NCBI RefSeq assembly: GCF_028618595.1 | Contig: NZ_JAQITE010000001.1 | Location: forward strand, 124,001-188,000 | Direction: 5' to 3' | Source of the DNA: Bartonella sp. AU18XJBT | Lineage (GTDB): Bacteria; Pseudomonadota; Alphaproteobacteria; Rhizobiales; Rhizobiaceae | DNA: 64,000 bases | Part shown: one piece after another, positions 30,347-42,900 of the stretch | How the letters are laid out: each line of letters opens with the position of its first letter | How positions within the stretch are numbered: position 1 is the first letter of the stretch | Made by a program: the position numbers and the translations under genes | The notes under the pieces: model-generated | The model's input: the letters and a program-made list of their open reading frames with translations, nothing else | What the model was told of the DNA's origin: nothing | The model's database searches: none

Positions 30347-30934
30347 ATGCGACACCTTTTGTTTTTAGGGGCACTGGTGTTTCTGCTAGAGGGATGTGCA
30401 ACAACCACTCCCTCACACACAAACAATGCTTGTGCTATTTTAGCACAAAAAAATGGTTTTTTTGATAATTGGGGTAAGGTGTCTCAAAGAGCAGAAATGC
30501 GCTACGGAATTCCTATGCCGATTATTCTTGCAACTATTAAGATGGAATCGAGCTTTCGTCACAATGCACGTCCTCCACGTAAAAAACTACTTGGTTTTAT
30601 TCCATGGAAGCGTCAATCGACAGCTTATGGTTATTCTCAAGCGCTTGACAGTACATGGGCAATGTATCTTCGCTCTACGGGCAGATCTTTTGCATGGCGT
30701 ACGAATTTTGCAGATTCTGCTGATTTTATTGCTTGGTACCATCGCCAAAGTGTTCAACGCAATGGGGTGAGATTTGATGATGCATATAGCCTTTATTTAA
30801 ATTATCATATGGGACATGGTGCTTATGCGCGTAGTGGCGGGCATGCCTCTGCGGCGCTTTCACAGGCAGCACAGCGCATGGCAAGGATATCGAGGCTCTA
30901 TGAACAGCAATTAAAGAGATGTGGATGGCGTTAG
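30347..30934 (+). CDS. Lytic-transglycosylase-like lipoprotein
   Basis: 195 residues from the ATG at 30347 (preceded by GAGAGGAATAGGAAT; a frame from 30314 has no SD). Signal peptide with lipobox LLEGC (Cys17 lipidated). The lysozyme-like/SLT domain has the presumed catalytic Glu67 in TIKMESSFRHNARPP and the YGYSQALDSTW motif, and ends with YLNYHMGHGAY. It probably cleaves peptidoglycan from the inner leaflet of the outer membrane. No secretion-system genes are adjacent, so a general wall-remodelling role is as likely as a specialised one. Confidence 0.87.
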   Translation: MRHLLFLGALVFLLEGCATTTPSHTNNACAILAQKNGFFDNWGKVSQRAEMRYGIPMPIILATIKMESSFRHNARPPRKKLLGFIPWKRQSTAYGYSQALDSTWAMYLRSTGRSFAWRTNFADSADFIAWYHRQSVQRNGVRFDDAYSLYLNYHMGHGAYARSGGHASAALSQAAQRMARISRLYEQQLKRCGWR

Positions 30935-32106
30935 GGAAGGTTTTTGCAAATCTCAATTAGGGAATTGTTGTGGTAAAATTATTTAAGGGCAAAATTTCTT
31001 ATGGTGTGACAAGGGGCTGTATCATTTTTTCGATTGTCAAATGAAGTGAATTGTTATTTTTTAGAATAAACTCAAGAGACCGAAGCTTTTGAATACGCAA
31101 TATATTTGAGTGCACTTTCGATGTTTTGACTTCCTGTGTTTAAAAAATTTACAATGGAAACTATCTTCTATTTGGCGCTGGCATTTCGCACTGGGCTAAG
31201 TACTAGATATTATTGAAGAAAAATTTTGAAATATAATATCATTTTTTATTTTCATTATGCGTATTACTGGCTGATTATTACATGAATATTTTCTTTGTTA
31301 AGCGTATAAAATAGTAATCAAAAAAATGCAATTCGAGCATCATATTAAAGTGAGAATCTCGAATGGCGTAGGGTTTTATCGTTTCAGATCTCTTGAGGTT
31401 GAATCAATAAAAACATTGGCTTGCACATAACAAGTGCAATTGGCATGTGGATAAAAGCTGTGAAAGAAAAGACTAAAAATGTCTCTTACGAACATTCTCA
31501 AATGTAAGAATTATCGGAAACATTGGGAATTAGCACGTATAACGGTGGCGCCACTTTGCTCTCATACCTCAATCTTGCTTGTGACGTGCAAGGAAAAAAA
31601 TTAATTGATTCAATATGTTATTTAAGCGTTAACATACCTCATTATTGACCAAGTAGATGCTACTCAAGGTGGGCAATTTTTTAACTTGTAGGACATCTGA
31701 TCAGGCAAAAAATACACGAAAAAAGTCTTGATTCGCAATAATTGAGAAGTATATTTTATTCTATAATCTTTGTTTAGGTACTTCGTACCTTTTAGATATC
31801 GATAATCAACATATTATGATTTTGTGGAAATATTGTGATAAAGGAAATTCAAATTTTGTCTTTTAAAACAAGGCGTAAGTTAAACAGCTCATTTTCTGTT
31901 TCTGTGTAAAGCATAAAAAATTATCTACTTTCACAGTTACAACAGTAAAATTTTATAAAGCAACAAATGATTAAAAATGTATTATAATATCATTAAAATG
32001 CAAGGAACAGGCGCTATTGGAATGATGATTAATAGAACATAGACCTTTTAAATTGATGCACACATCTTTTATTATTTGATTCCCTTGATAGAACAGTTGG
32101 TCCTTT
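30935..32106. other. Intergenic spacer of 1.2 kb with repeat copy
   Basis: No supported gene on either strand. It holds a family C repeat copy at 31398-31560. The rest is AT-rich with short, interrupted frames. The tRNA-Ala gene closes it on the right. Confidence 0.6.
31398..31560 (+). repeat. Diverged intergenic repeat, family C, copy 2
   Basis: GTTGAATCAAT, GCATGTGGATAAAAGCTGT, GAAAGAAAAG, TCTCTTACGAAC, AACATTGGGAAT and CGGTGGCGCC appear in the same order as at 22172-22330 and 59095-59260. Confidence 0.6.
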
Positions 32107-32182
<76 letters not shown>

Positions 32183-32300
32183 TATAAAAACAAATTTTCC
32201 CAAAAGGAAAGTATACAATTCCAGCTTTTCTAGAACGATCAAAATTGAAGATCAAGAAGAATTTACATTCAATGGAAAAGATGTCTTCTTTTTACTTCTC

Positions 32301-32681
32301 TTAAGAATCGTCATCATTAGAAACACCACCTCCGAGAATATCAGTAACATCATCATCTTCATCGTCACCATCATGAGACAAAAATGTATCATCATCATCA
32401 CCAAGATCTACATCACTATCTTCTAAATCAGGAAGATCGTCCTCTTTAGGATCCTCATCATCATCTTCAAGAAGCATAAAAGCAGATTTTTCAAGTGCTG
32501 TATCAAGCTCTTCAGTATCAACTTCTTCCTCATTGTTTGCTTCAGCTGCTGCAACTTCAAAGTAAGAACGCGGATAAGAAATTCCTGTATAGGGCGACAC
32601 AATAGGATCGCGATTTAGATCGTAAAATTTTTTTCCTGTTTCTGGATCAACACGTTTAGTTCCAAGTTCTTGTTTTGCCAT
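32301..32681 (-). CDS. FYDLN-acid domain protein (TIGR02300)
   Basis: 126 residues. Small alphaproteobacterial protein of unknown function. The N-terminal half (1-45) is conserved: MAKQELGTKRVDPETGKKFYDLNRDP and SPYTGISYPRSYF; the C-terminal 75 residues are almost entirely Asp/Glu with Ser and end in GGGVSNDDDS. The KFYDLN motif names the family. It is divergent from aroA, its usual Rhizobiales neighbour. No catalytic motif is seen. Confidence 0.9.
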   Translation of the reverse strand: MAKQELGTKRVDPETGKKFYDLNRDPIVSPYTGISYPRSYFEVAAAEANNEEEVDTEELDTALEKSAFMLLEDDDEDPKEDDLPDLEDSDVDLGDDDDTFLSHDGDDEDDDVTDILGGGVSNDDDS

Positions 32682-32847
32682 AAACCGTGCCTCTTTGATT
32701 AACTATTATTCCATTAAAAGATAAATTTTATGGTGCTTAATCGAAAAATAATGCCTTTGTCAAAGATAAATACATTGTTCCACAGTGATTTTTTCATGAC
32801 GTCTTTTAAAGCATGTGCTAAAGGATACACAATTTCATAAAAGTTAG

Positions 32848-34841
<1,994 letters not shown>

Positions 34842-34862
34842 ATTCGTTAAGGTGACTTCTAG

Positions 34863-34974
34863 CCTAGCGCTAACTTTTCTTCCTTTATTCAAGGAAAAAG
34901 GCTAAGGAGTTGCTTATGTTAACACTAACCTAGCGCTCATACCTTATAATACAAGGTATATATTAGGAGTTCTT
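34863..34974 (+). promoter_or_regulatory. Duplicated rpsA leader with two hairpin-SD units
   Basis: Two similar units in tandem. Unit 1: CCTAGCGCT (34863-34871), hairpin TTCCTT/AAGGAA (34880-34896), SD AAGGAG (34904-34909), ATG at 34916. Unit 2: CCTAGCGCT (34929-34937), hairpin ATACCTT/AAGGTAT (34939-34959), SD AGGAG (34965-34969), ATG of rpsA at 34975. The first ATG opens a five-codon ORF (MLTLT, stop TAG at 34931-34933) whose stop lies in the second CCTAGCGCT. Possibly an S1 autoregulatory leader; the duplication is seen directly, the role is inferred. Confidence 0.6.
34916..34933 (+). other. Five-codon leader ORF before rpsA
   Basis: ATG TTA ACA CTA ACC TAG with its own SD (AAGGAG, 6 bp spacing). 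It arises from the duplicated rpsA start region and ends 41 bp before the real start. Whether it is translated is unknown; if it is, ribosomes would run into the second hairpin. Confidence 0.45.
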
Positions 34975-36675
34975 ATGTCACAATACAATCCCACAACAGC
35001 GGATTTTGAAGCCCTTTTAACAGAATCTTTTCAAACTAATGATCTTAATGAAGGATCTGTTGTTAAAGGTCGTGTTATTGCAATCGAAAAAGACATGGCC
35101 ATTATTGATGCTGGTCTTAAAGTCGAAGGACGTATTCCTCTCAAAGAATTTGGAGCTAAAGCAAAAGATGGTTCTTTGCAAGTTGGCGATGAAGTTGAGG
35201 TTTACATTGAACGCATTGAAAATGCGATGGGTGAAGCTGTTTTATCGCGTGAAAAAGCACGGCGCGAAGAAAGTTGGGTCCGTTTGGAGGAAAAATTTAA
35301 TGCTGGTGCACGCGTTGATGGAGTGATCTTTAGCCAAGTAAAAGGTGGTTTTACAGTCGATCTTGATGGTGCTGTTGCTTTCTTGCCGCGCAGCCAAGTT
35401 GATATTCGTCCCATTCGTGATGTTTCACCTCTCATGCATAATTCTCAGTCCTTTGAAATTTTGAAGATGGATCGTCGTCGTGGTAATATTGTGGTTTCAC
35501 GTCGTACTGTTTTAGAAGAAAGTCGCGCTGAGCAACGTTCAGAAATTGTACAAAATCTTGAAGAAAACCAAATCGTTGAAGGTGTGGTGAAAAATATCAC
35601 AGATTATGGTGCCTTTGTTGATCTTGGTGGGATTGATGGTCTCTTGCACGTTACAGATATGGCATGGCGGCGTGTTAATCACCCATCTGAAGTGCTCACA
35701 ATTGGCCAAACGATTAAAGTTCAGATTATTCGCATTAATCAGGATACGCACCGTATTTCTCTTGGAATGAAACAGCTTGAAAGTGATCCTTGGGAAAGCA
35801 TCAGTGTTCGGTATCCAATTGGTAAAAAAATTACGGGTGCTGTTACCAACATTACTGATTACGGTGGTTTTGTTGAAATTGAGCCAGGAATTGAAGGGCT
35901 GATCCATGTTTCTGAAATGAGCTGGACGAAGAAAAATGTTCATCCTGGAAAAATTCTGTCTACATCACAAGAAGTAGAAGTGGTTGTTCTTGAGATTGAT
36001 CCTTCTAAACGGCGTATTTCTCTTGGCTTAAAGCAAACATTTGAAAATCCATGGGAAGCTTTTGCCAATAAATTTCCTGTCAATTCGCAAATTGAAGGAG
36101 AGGTTAAAAATAAAACAGAATTTGGTCTGTTTATTGGGCTTGAAGGCGATGTTGACGGTATGGTTCATTTGTCTGATCTTGATTGGAACCGTCCTGGTGA
36201 ACAAGTTATTGATACTTACAATAAAGGCGATATCGTTAAAGCTGTGGTCCTTGATGTTGACATTGAAAAAGAGCGCATTTCCCTTGGAATTAAGCAGCTT
36301 TCCAGCGATAAAGTTGGAGAAGCAGCTGCTTCTGGTGAATTGCGAAAAGGTGCTGTTGTAACATGCGAAGTGATTGCTGTTAATGACAATGACATTGGTG
36401 TGAAATTGATTGACCACAACCTTGAGACAACCATTCGGCGTGCTGATCTTGCGCGTGATCGTGATGAGCAACGTCCTGAGCGTTTCGCAATTGGGCAAAA
36501 AGTTGATGCGCGCATCACAGCATTTGATAAAAAAACACGTAAAATTTCAGTATCGATTAAAGCTTTAGAAATCGCAGAGGAAAAAGAAGCTGTTGCACAA
36601 TATGGTTCTACAGATTCAGGTGCTTCTCTTGGTGATATTCTTGGTGCAGCTTTGAAAAAACAAGAACAAGATTAA
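34975..36675 (+). CDS. rpsA: 30S ribosomal protein S1
   Basis: 566 residues, full length. Six S1/OB repeats are visible, from about residue 24 (GSVVKGRVIAIEKDMAIIDAG), 110, 195 (VVKNITDYGAFVDLGGIDGLLHVTDM), 280 (VTNITDYGGFVEIEPGIEGLIHVSEM), 367 and 455. It binds mRNA upstream of start codons on the small subunit. The last domains are more divergent, as usual. It is preceded by the duplicated leader and followed by a strong terminator. Confidence 0.98.
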   Translation: MSQYNPTTADFEALLTESFQTNDLNEGSVVKGRVIAIEKDMAIIDAGLKVEGRIPLKEFGAKAKDGSLQVGDEVEVYIERIENAMGEAVLSREKARREESWVRLEEKFNAGARVDGVIFSQVKGGFTVDLDGAVAFLPRSQVDIRPIRDVSPLMHNSQSFEILKMDRRRGNIVVSRRTVLEESRAEQRSEIVQNLEENQIVEGVVKNITDYGAFVDLGGIDGLLHVTDMAWRRVNHPSEVLTIGQTIKVQIIRINQDTHRISLGMKQLESDPWESISVRYPIGKKITGAVTNITDYGGFVEIEPGIEGLIHVSEMSWTKKNVHPGKILSTSQEVEVVVLEIDPSKRRISLGLKQTFENPWEAFANKFPVNSQIEGEVKNKTEFGLFIGLEGDVDGMVHLSDLDWNRPGEQVIDTYNKGDIVKAVVLDVDIEKERISLGIKQLSSDKVGEAAASGELRKGAVVTCEVIAVNDNDIGVKLIDHNLETTIRRADLARDRDEQRPERFAIGQKVDARITAFDKKTRKISVSIKALEIAEEKEAVAQYGSTDSGASLGDILGAALKKQEQD

Positions 36676-36705
36676 TCATCAATCACTAAAGTTAACGGTG
36701 TTATT

Positions 36706-36736
36706 AAGGTCACTCATTTTAGGGTGACCTTTTTAT
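36706..36736 (+). terminator. Intrinsic terminator after rpsA
   Basis: Perfect 8-bp stem AAGGTCAC/GTGACCTT (36706-36713 with 36724-36731), 10-nt loop, followed by a TTTTTATTTT tail. Confidence 0.9.
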
Positions 36737-36902
36737 TTTCTAAAAAATTGTCTGTTTATTTTCTAATTATTGGCGTCAAAAATTATAAATGCTTGCAAAT
36801 AAAAACAAAAAGTTTGTTTTTTGTCTATCAACGGTTCACTATTCAGATAAAATGCTTACAATTTAAATAAAAAACGATGTAATTGGATAACAATAGGACA
36901 TT

Positions 36903-39900
36903 ATGACGTGCATAATACCTTTCATAAAGTGCTTTTTTTCTCAAAAAGAGAAAAAAGACTATTTTATTAATACGGATTTTCCTCTTCGTGCAATTTATAA
37001 GGTACAGGAAGATCTTTATAACTTAGGGCATGATATAGCTTCTGGTAAAGAAATTTTACTCCCTGAATATGACGGAGTAGAAGATTTTCGCAAGAGATTG
37101 AATGAAAATGCTAAACTTATTCTTCATGCCTTTCATACCAGTGATTTTGCTGCTCGAAATGATGAAACCATCGCACCGTCTGCTCAATGGCTCATTGATA
37201 ATCATTACACCATTGATAAAACCATACAAAAACTACGTCGTAATCTGCCCAAGTCCTTCATAAAGCAACTTCCTCTTTCTACACACAAAGCGGGAATACC
37301 ACGAATTTTTGCTTTAACTTGGCTTTATATTGCGCATACCGATAGCAGTTTTTCACAAGAAACACTCACTGCTATAACCAACGGATTTCAAGAAGTTTGT
37401 GCGCTCACAATTGGTGAATTGTGGGCTCTTCCTTCTGTTATGCAAATGCTGCTCATTGAAAATATCCGTCGTCTTTCCGTCCGTATCGAAAAAGCGCGAC
37501 ATATGCGCCATCTTGCTAGTCAAGTGGCTGATAAAATTTCTCTTGTAGAAAATAAAACAAATCTACACTCTCTTTTTACGCAGTATAAACCATTTACTGT
37601 TGATCCAACTTTTTCGGCACATTTATTCTATCGCCTGCGCAGTGCATCTGTCGATTCAACCATAGCATTAACTTGGCTTGAAAAGCAATTGAAAAGCCAA
37701 GGCAGTAGCTTAGAGATTGTAACAGCCGATGAACATACCAGACAAGCAGCAGATGGTGTGACCATGGGAAATATTATCCGTGCTCTTAAAGCTATAGATG
37801 ATGTTGATTGGACAGCGTGGTTTGAAACAGTGAGTTGTGTCGATTCTATTTTGCGTAAAAATAGTGATTTTTCTGAAATTGATTCTCACTCACGCAATAT
37901 TTATCGACAAGTCATTGAAAAAGTTTCACGCTTTTCGCCTCTTAGTGAGCTGGAAATTGCACATAAAGTTGTAGAAATAGCAAATTCCACTTCTAAAGAT
38001 ATGCCTCATCATTCTTGTGTGGGGTGGTATCTTGTTGATGATGGTCGTGGCATATTTGAAAAGGCTTGTGGATATATCCCGCCCTTTCTCATAAAATGGA
38101 TACGCGCTTCCTGTTGCTCAAAATTGAGAGTCATCGCCATTCCTGTCTCTTTTCTGACGCTCGCTCTTTTGTTTGTAATTTACGCCCTTTTACAAATATC
38201 TGGCATGACACAATGGATGTCTTTTTGCTTTACTGTATTGGCGCTTTTTCCTGCTATCGATGCTGCTTTTGCTTTATTTAACACTGTTGTTTCGTGGTTT
38301 GTCCCATCAAGACAACTCATTGGCTATGAATATAAAGAAGGTATTCCAAAACATGCACGGACAATGGTTGTTGTACCTACTTTGATGACATCACGCGATG
38401 ATATTGATGAGCAAGTGCGCAATCTTGAAGTGCACTATCTTTCCAATCCTAAAGGTGCCATTCATTTTGCACTCATTACAGATTGGGTGGATGCTCTATT
38501 GAGAGAAACGCAAGATGATCTTGATTTATTGCACTATGCGCAAAAGAGTATTGATAAACTCAATAGTCGTTATCATCGGGATGAACTTCCTCTTTTTTTC
38601 CTTTTACATCGCCGACGCCTTTATAATGCAAGCGAAAAATGTTGGATGGGATGGGAACGAAAGCGAGGAAAACTTCATGAACTCAATCGGCTCTTAAGAG
38701 GCGATAAAAACACAAGCTTTTATCCCCCCAATCCACATCTTCCTATGGATTGCCGTTTTGTTATGACGCTGGATTGTGATACACGTCTTACTCCAGAGAG
38801 CGTCGTGAAACTTGTTGGAAAGCTTAACCATCCACTCAATCATCCCGTTTTTGATCCACAAAGTGGAAAGGTTGTAAAGGGCTATAGCATTTTACAACCA
38901 CGCATTATTCCTTCACTTACAACAGGGAAAAAAACATCAATTCTCCAACGGGTTTTTTCTATCAACCGTGGCATTGATCCTTATGTTTTTGCTGTTTCTG
39001 ATACTTATCAAGATCTTTTAGGAGAAGGCACCTTTATCGGTAAGGGTCTTTATAATATTGATGCATTTGAACAAGCGCTTGATGGCAAAATTAAAGAAAA
39101 TACTATTCTTAGTCATGATCTCTTAGAAGGAGGTTATGCTCGTACTGCTCTGGTGAGTAGCATAGAAGTCATCGAAGATTATCCAACTGCTTATAATATT
39201 GATGTTATGCGTTATCATCGTTGGGTCCGCGGTGATTGGCAGCTTTTGCCTTATCTTTTTTCCCACCGTCAAATAAGTTCCGTGACGTGTTGGAAAATGC
39301 TGGATAATTTACGTCGTTCTCTCACTCCACTTATGTGGTTAATCGCATCACTTGCAGGATGGGCTTTTTTGTCTTTAAAGAGTGCAATCGTTTGGCAAAT
39401 ATTCTTGTTGGTTAGCTCCTTCATTTCACCCATTCTATGTGTATTAAAAACGCTTGTCTCATCCAATATAGATCATTCTTTGCGGGGACATTTTCAATTA
39501 ATTTGGAACAAAACTGCTCTTACAAGCGCTGATATATTTCTTAAAACGACGTTTCTTGCTCATTCGGCGTATTTTATGACCGATGCGATTATTCGTACAC
39601 TCTATCGTATGATGATTTCAAAACAGCATCTTCTTGAATGGAAAACTTCTGCCGCAACAAAATCAATGCCCAACAGTTTGCTTTTCTATGTTTTTACAAT
39701 GGCACCAGCATCGCTTATTGGTGTCCTTACTATAGCACTCCCTCTTTTTTCTGATAGTTTTGCAAGCTTGATTGCTTTGCCTTTTGGGATAGCATGGTTT
39801 TTTTCACCCTTCATTGCTTGGATTGTGAGTCAACCTTCAACCTTTCAAGATAGCCTTCATCTTTCTTCAAAAGATGAAAAAAAACTTCGCTCTATTGCAC

Positions 39901-42900
39901 GGCGGACATGGCTTTATTATGCAACCTTTGTCAATGCACAAAACAACTATTTGCCTCCCGATAATTTTCAAGAAGATCCTGAACCTCTTGTTGCTCAACG
40001 TACATCTCCTACGAATATTGGCGTTTATCTCCTTTCTATTATTGCAGCACGTGATTTTGGCTGGATTGGTTTTGAAGAGACTATTACCCGCATTGAATGT
40101 ACATTACGCTCTCTTACAAAAATGGAAAAGTTCCGTGGTCATCTCTATAATTGGTATGAAACGGATACGCTCAGGCCTCTTTTACCTACTTATGTATCAA
40201 CCGTTGATTCAGGAAATTTTGCTGGTCATTTGATAACACTCTCTTCTGCCTTAAGTGAATGGGCTGAAAAACCACATCTTTTTTTTCAAATTGATCGAGA
40301 AGGCTTATCAGATGTTCTTACTATTCTTGAAGAAACTGTCAGAGAAATTCCAAATCATCAACCTAGGTTACGCTCGTTACGCCAAAAAATCGAAGAAAAC
40401 ATCACTCGTTTTCATGACTCTGTCTTCACTTTTGCAGAACAAGAAAATACGCTCCCTTCTCACATCATAGATCTTTCACTTGCAGCCCACGATATTGTGC
40501 GCTTAGTCGGTGAACTTGACCATAAAATTCAAACGTTAGAATCTGCGCGTGCGCTTTCTTGGGCTAAATGCCTTATCGATACCTGTAACGCTTATCATCA
40601 TGATGAGATTGCTCATTGTGATACTGAAAAATTACATAAAAAACTAAACAGGCTGGCTATAGTGGCACGGCAAATAGCCTTTGATATGAAATTTGATTTT
40701 TTAGAACAGCCTAAACGGCATCTCTTATCTATTGGATATCGTGTTCAAGAAAATAAACTCGATGAAAATTGTTATGATCTACTTGCTTCAGAAGCACGTC
40801 TTGCAAGCTTTTTTGCTATCGCAAAAGGAGACATAAAACTTAAACATTGGTTTCGTCTTGGTCGACTCCTCGTCCCCATAGGTTGGAAAGGTGCGCTCCT
40901 ATCATGGTCTGGATCGATGTTCGAATATCTGATGCCATCTCTCGTAATGCATGAACCTTTAGGATCTCTCCTAGATCAAACAAATCGATTGATTATTCGT
41001 TGTCAAATACAATATGCCCATAAACGGGAATTGCCATGGGGCATTTCAGAAGCCGCATTTAACGCTCGCGATCATTTAATGAATTACCAATACGCTCATT
41101 TTGGTGTTCCAAACCTCGGACTCCAACGTGGTCTTTCACGCAATGCTGTCATTGCTCCCTATGCCAGCCTTCTAGCGGCACAATATGCTCCTGCTTGCGC
41201 TGTCGCTAATTTAAAACGACTCCGTGATCTTGGAGTTTTAGGAACATATGGTTATTATGACTCTGTCGATTTTACTCCTTCACGCGTGAAAACAGGGGAA
41301 AAATACGCTGTTGTACGCAATTATTATGCGCACCATCATGGCATGTCGATCCTTGCTCTTAACAATGTTATTTTTCAAGGACGAATGCGTGATCGTTTTC
41401 ACCGTGACCCCGTTGTTGAAGCAACGCAACTGCTGTTACAGGAAAGAGCGCCTCATCTTATTCCTATTATTCATACCAAAGCTGTTAATCGTATGCGCAA
41501 TAAGTCTCAAGCATTTGACGCTGCCCCTTTGCGCATTATTACAAATCCGTTGCTCAAACCACGAGCAACCTTACTCTTGTCTAATGGATTTTATTCTACC
41601 ATGTTAACAGCGAATGGTTCTGGTTACAGCCGTTGGCACGATTATGCGATTACGCGCTTTATTCCTGATGCAACAGAAGATCAACAAGGTACTTTATTCT
41701 TCTTACGCGATACGCATAGTGGACGGTGGTGGTCTGTTACTGGTGAGCCAACACGTGTTATTGAAGAAGAAGCTGTCAGCATTTTTACAGATGAAAAGGC
41801 TGAATATACAAAAATGGTTGATGGTATAAAATCAACACTTGAATGTCTTATTACATCTGAAGGATGTGGCGAAGGTAGACGTATTCAACTGATGAATACG
41901 ACAAATAAAGAGCGCCTCATTGAAGTGACTTCTTATGGTGAATTAGCGCTTGCCACAATGGGCACAGACCAAGCTCATCCTGTTTTTTCCCGTATGTTTA
42001 TAGAGACAGAAATTGCTGAAGAAGGTAAAACAATTTTTGCCAAAAGGCGTAAACGCTCACCTAGTGATCCTGAAATATATGTTGCCCATTTTGTCTCCAG
42101 TACAACAGATACTCTCCGAGAGACAGAAGCTGAAACGGATCGCTCTCTGTTTATTGGGCGGGGGCGATCCATTCATCGGCCTGTTGCATTTGACCAAAAT
42201 GCTCGTTTCAGTAACAGTCAAGGTTGCGTTCTTGATCCTGTTATGTCATTGCGATGCCGTATAAAAATTCCAGCCCATGAAAAAGCAGAACTTATTTTTT
42301 GGACTTTTGCTGCTCATACAAAAGAAGCGCTAAATAATCATATTAAACATTATCGACAACCTGATATGTTTCAAAAAGAACTTTCAATGGCATGGACGCG
42401 CTCACAAGTCGCACTGTATCAGAGCGGAACTGAGCTTAAAGAAGCTATTGTCTATCAAAAATATGCAACACCGCTTATTTATCCAGAACGAACGTGGCGT
42501 CTTCCTTCTGAAATATTAGCAAAAACGCTAGGAAAACAGTCTGATCTTTGGCCCATGTCTATCTCAGGAGATAATCCACTCTGTCTTCTTAGGTTAAATA
42601 ACGAGGGAAATATAACCGTACTGCGCGAGCTCCTTAAAGCACACGAATATTGGCGTATGCGCGGACTCATCGTTGATTTGGTCATTCTTAACGAACAAAC
42701 ATTTTCCTATATACAAAATACACAACGCGCTCTTGAGTGGGTCTGTGAATCTTATTATCACCACACGCAAAAAGCAGATGAACGCCAACATATTTTCATG
42801 CTTCGACGCGATCAAATGAGTGAACAGAGTTTTAAAACGCTTCTTGCATCAGCGCGCATCGTTTTTGATGCCCAAAATGGCTCTTTATCTGAACAACTTA

